From JAWWPG01 sp033850885 (GTDB lineage Bacteria; Actinomycetota; Actinomycetes; Propionibacteriales; Nocardioidaceae), in contig JAWWPG010000009.1 of the NCBI GenBank assembly GCA_033850885.1, forward strand, positions 6,625-70,624: a stretch of 64,000 nucleotides of DNA, read 5' to 3'. Made by a program: the position numbers and the translations under genes. The notes under the pieces are model-generated. The model was not told where the DNA came from. It was given only the letters and a program-made list of their open reading frames with translations, and ran no database searches. Shown here in pieces: positions 63,869 through 64,000 of this stretch; position 1 is the first letter of the stretch, and each line of letters opens with the position of its first letter.

Positions 63869-64000
63869 CGTGTCTCCATCTGTTCGGCGGGGGCGCCTCC
63901 GCGGTCTCCGTCGGCCTCGCCGGAACCAGCGGTACGGCGTGGCCAGCGCACGCGGGTCGAAGCCGGTGCGAGCGGCGAACCGATCACCCCGCTGTTACGG

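Overview
The window is about 64 kb of high-GC DNA from an actinomycete chromosome. The evidence is a WhiB1-type regulator, a SigR/RsrA pair, a Kgd-type 2-oxoglutarate enzyme with a fused E2 domain, the 24-residue ribosomal protein bL37, an F420-dependent-type luciferase-family enzyme, nickel superoxide dismutase with its SodX protease, many GTG starts and many 4-base stop/start overlaps. The overall set looks like a Nocardioidaceae or Intrasporangiaceae type of organism, but the genus cannot be fixed from the sequence. Most genes are intact and tightly packed; the only clearly decayed stretch is about 35.3-37.9 kb.

Layout. 0-8.4 kb (minus strand): treX, treY and treZ (glycogen to trehalose; treZ runs off the left edge) behind malQ. 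8.4-12.5 kb: an amidohydrolase and an APC permease, divergent from a glutamine-synthetase-like ligase, which resembles a FluG protein split into two genes. 12.6-17.1 kb (plus strand): DoxX, NCS1 permease, isochorismatase-fold hydrolase, ADP-ribosylglycohydrolase and PfkB kinase, similar in content to E. coli yegTUV and probably a nucleoside-like salvage operon. 17.1-21.8 kb: a SigB/F-type sigma factor, a phosphoesterase-ATP-dependent DNA ligase, and an SRPBCC protein with a phytoene-desaturase-like oxidoreductase.

21.9-33.5 kb is a complete selenocysteine locus: selB, selA and tRNA-Sec on the minus strand, then the formate dehydrogenase operon fdhA-fdhB-nrfD-selD on the plus strand. fdhA has an in-frame TGA (Sec189) followed by a SECIS-like hairpin at the same spacing as in E. 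coli fdhF. Everything needed to make one selenoprotein is within 12 kb.

33.5-42 kb: F420-type oxidoreductase, VOC protein, a frameshifted APC permease pseudogene with a foreign N-terminal fragment and an IS3 remnant beside it, an intact APC permease paralogue, and a CBS protein. 41.5-50.5 kb: conserved housekeeping genes (hisN, rsgA, aroA, an archaeal-type aspartyl-tRNA synthetase, an SRAP protein, sigR-rsrA with a matching SigR promoter, bL37). 50.7-59.2 kb: whiB1 with a CRP-like site, sodN/sodX, a quinone-oxidoreductase-like gene, a sulfatase, a 59-residue DUF6104-like gene and kgd. 59.4-63.9 kb: TetR, a two-gene ABC exporter and a UvrA-like ATPase, a DrrA/DrrB/DrrC-like set.

The most unusual signal is a family of ~22-bp tandem repeats at three places (43.13-43.36, 50.52-50.59 and 53.53-53.77 kb). 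At two of them, forward arrays and inverted arrays face each other between convergent genes and supply the stop codons of the flanking genes. At all three the unit is in the sense orientation at the 3' end of the gene it follows. I know of no named element that fits.
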